A stretch of DNA of 14,234 bases from an uncultured Clostridia bacterium. Its GTDB lineage: Bacteria; Bacillota; Clostridia; TANB77; CAG-508. Of the stretch, positions 14,206 to 14,234 are shown piece by piece. The stretch's first letter is position 1; every line of letters starts with the position of its first letter. A program made the translations under genes and the position numbers. The DNA lies in assembly GCA_934167495.1 (NCBI GenBank), contig CAKPKP010000023.1, positions 1 through 14,234 of the forward strand, in the 5' to 3' direction. Below the pieces are notes generated by a model. The model did no database searches. It worked only from the letters and a program-made list of their open reading frames with translations, and was not told the origin of the DNA.

Positions 14206-14234
14206 TAATTAATGTAATTTTTTTTATTTTTTAT

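Noticed and set aside
1..14234. CRISPR arrays, tRNA or rRNA genes, riboswitches
   Set aside because: No regularly spaced repeats, cloverleaf-like GC-rich segments or recognisable riboswitch cores were seen on either strand.

Overview
The window comes from a very AT-rich, low-GC Gram-positive genome, most likely an anaerobic Clostridia-type Firmicute. The pointers are the codon use, strong AGGAGG-type ribosome sites, sigma-A-like promoters with 16-17 bp spacing, a YtvI-like sporulation membrane protein, a clostridial-style SecA with a C-terminal Cys-Cys zinc motif, and a vanRS/vanW/vanG glycopeptide-resistance arrangement. All genes but one are on the minus strand, so the window reads functionally from right to left.

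Right end (about 14.1-9.0 kb): a GC-rich imperfect hairpin (14160-14205), out of character with its surroundings, lies just upstream of a near-consensus promoter. That promoter drives tsaE-tsaB-rimI, the familiar cluster for t6A tRNA modification plus ribosomal N-acetylation. Next come a promoter and a LonB/LonC-type AAA+ protease, followed without an obvious terminator by an unrecognised coiled-coil-rich protein of 327 residues. A long intrinsic hairpin closes that unit.

Middle (8.9-3.7 kb): a Cys-rich double-CBS protein with its own terminator, a YtvI/AI-2E family membrane protein with its own promoter, a lone plus-strand gene for a membrane-anchored OB-fold protein that appears broken by a single-base frameshift near its start, and secA with two tandem promoters.

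Left end (3.7-0 kb): this looks like an accessory region next to the 3' end of secA. Past secA lie a cluster of GTTTGCA/TGCAAAC repeats resembling an integrase recognition or attachment region, a UUCG-loop terminator, and the first 67 codons of a tyrosine-integrase-type gene (arm-DNA-binding domain only). The integrase stops exactly where its core domain should begin and abuts, in the same frame, the C-terminal remnant of an alpha/beta hydrolase. Downstream come vanR, vanS, vanW and the first 16 codons of a VanG/Ddl-type D-Ala-D-X ligase, cut by the window edge. This is the core order of a vanG-type vancomycin-resistance cluster without vanU or vanY in the visible part.

The most interesting items are the vanG-type cluster with its possible regulatory hairpin, the decayed integrase/att junction beside secA, the frameshifted OB-fold gene, and the GC-rich hairpin at the right edge. 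Nothing in the window is clearly a wholly new system; the least explained gene is the coiled-coil protein beside the Lon-like protease.
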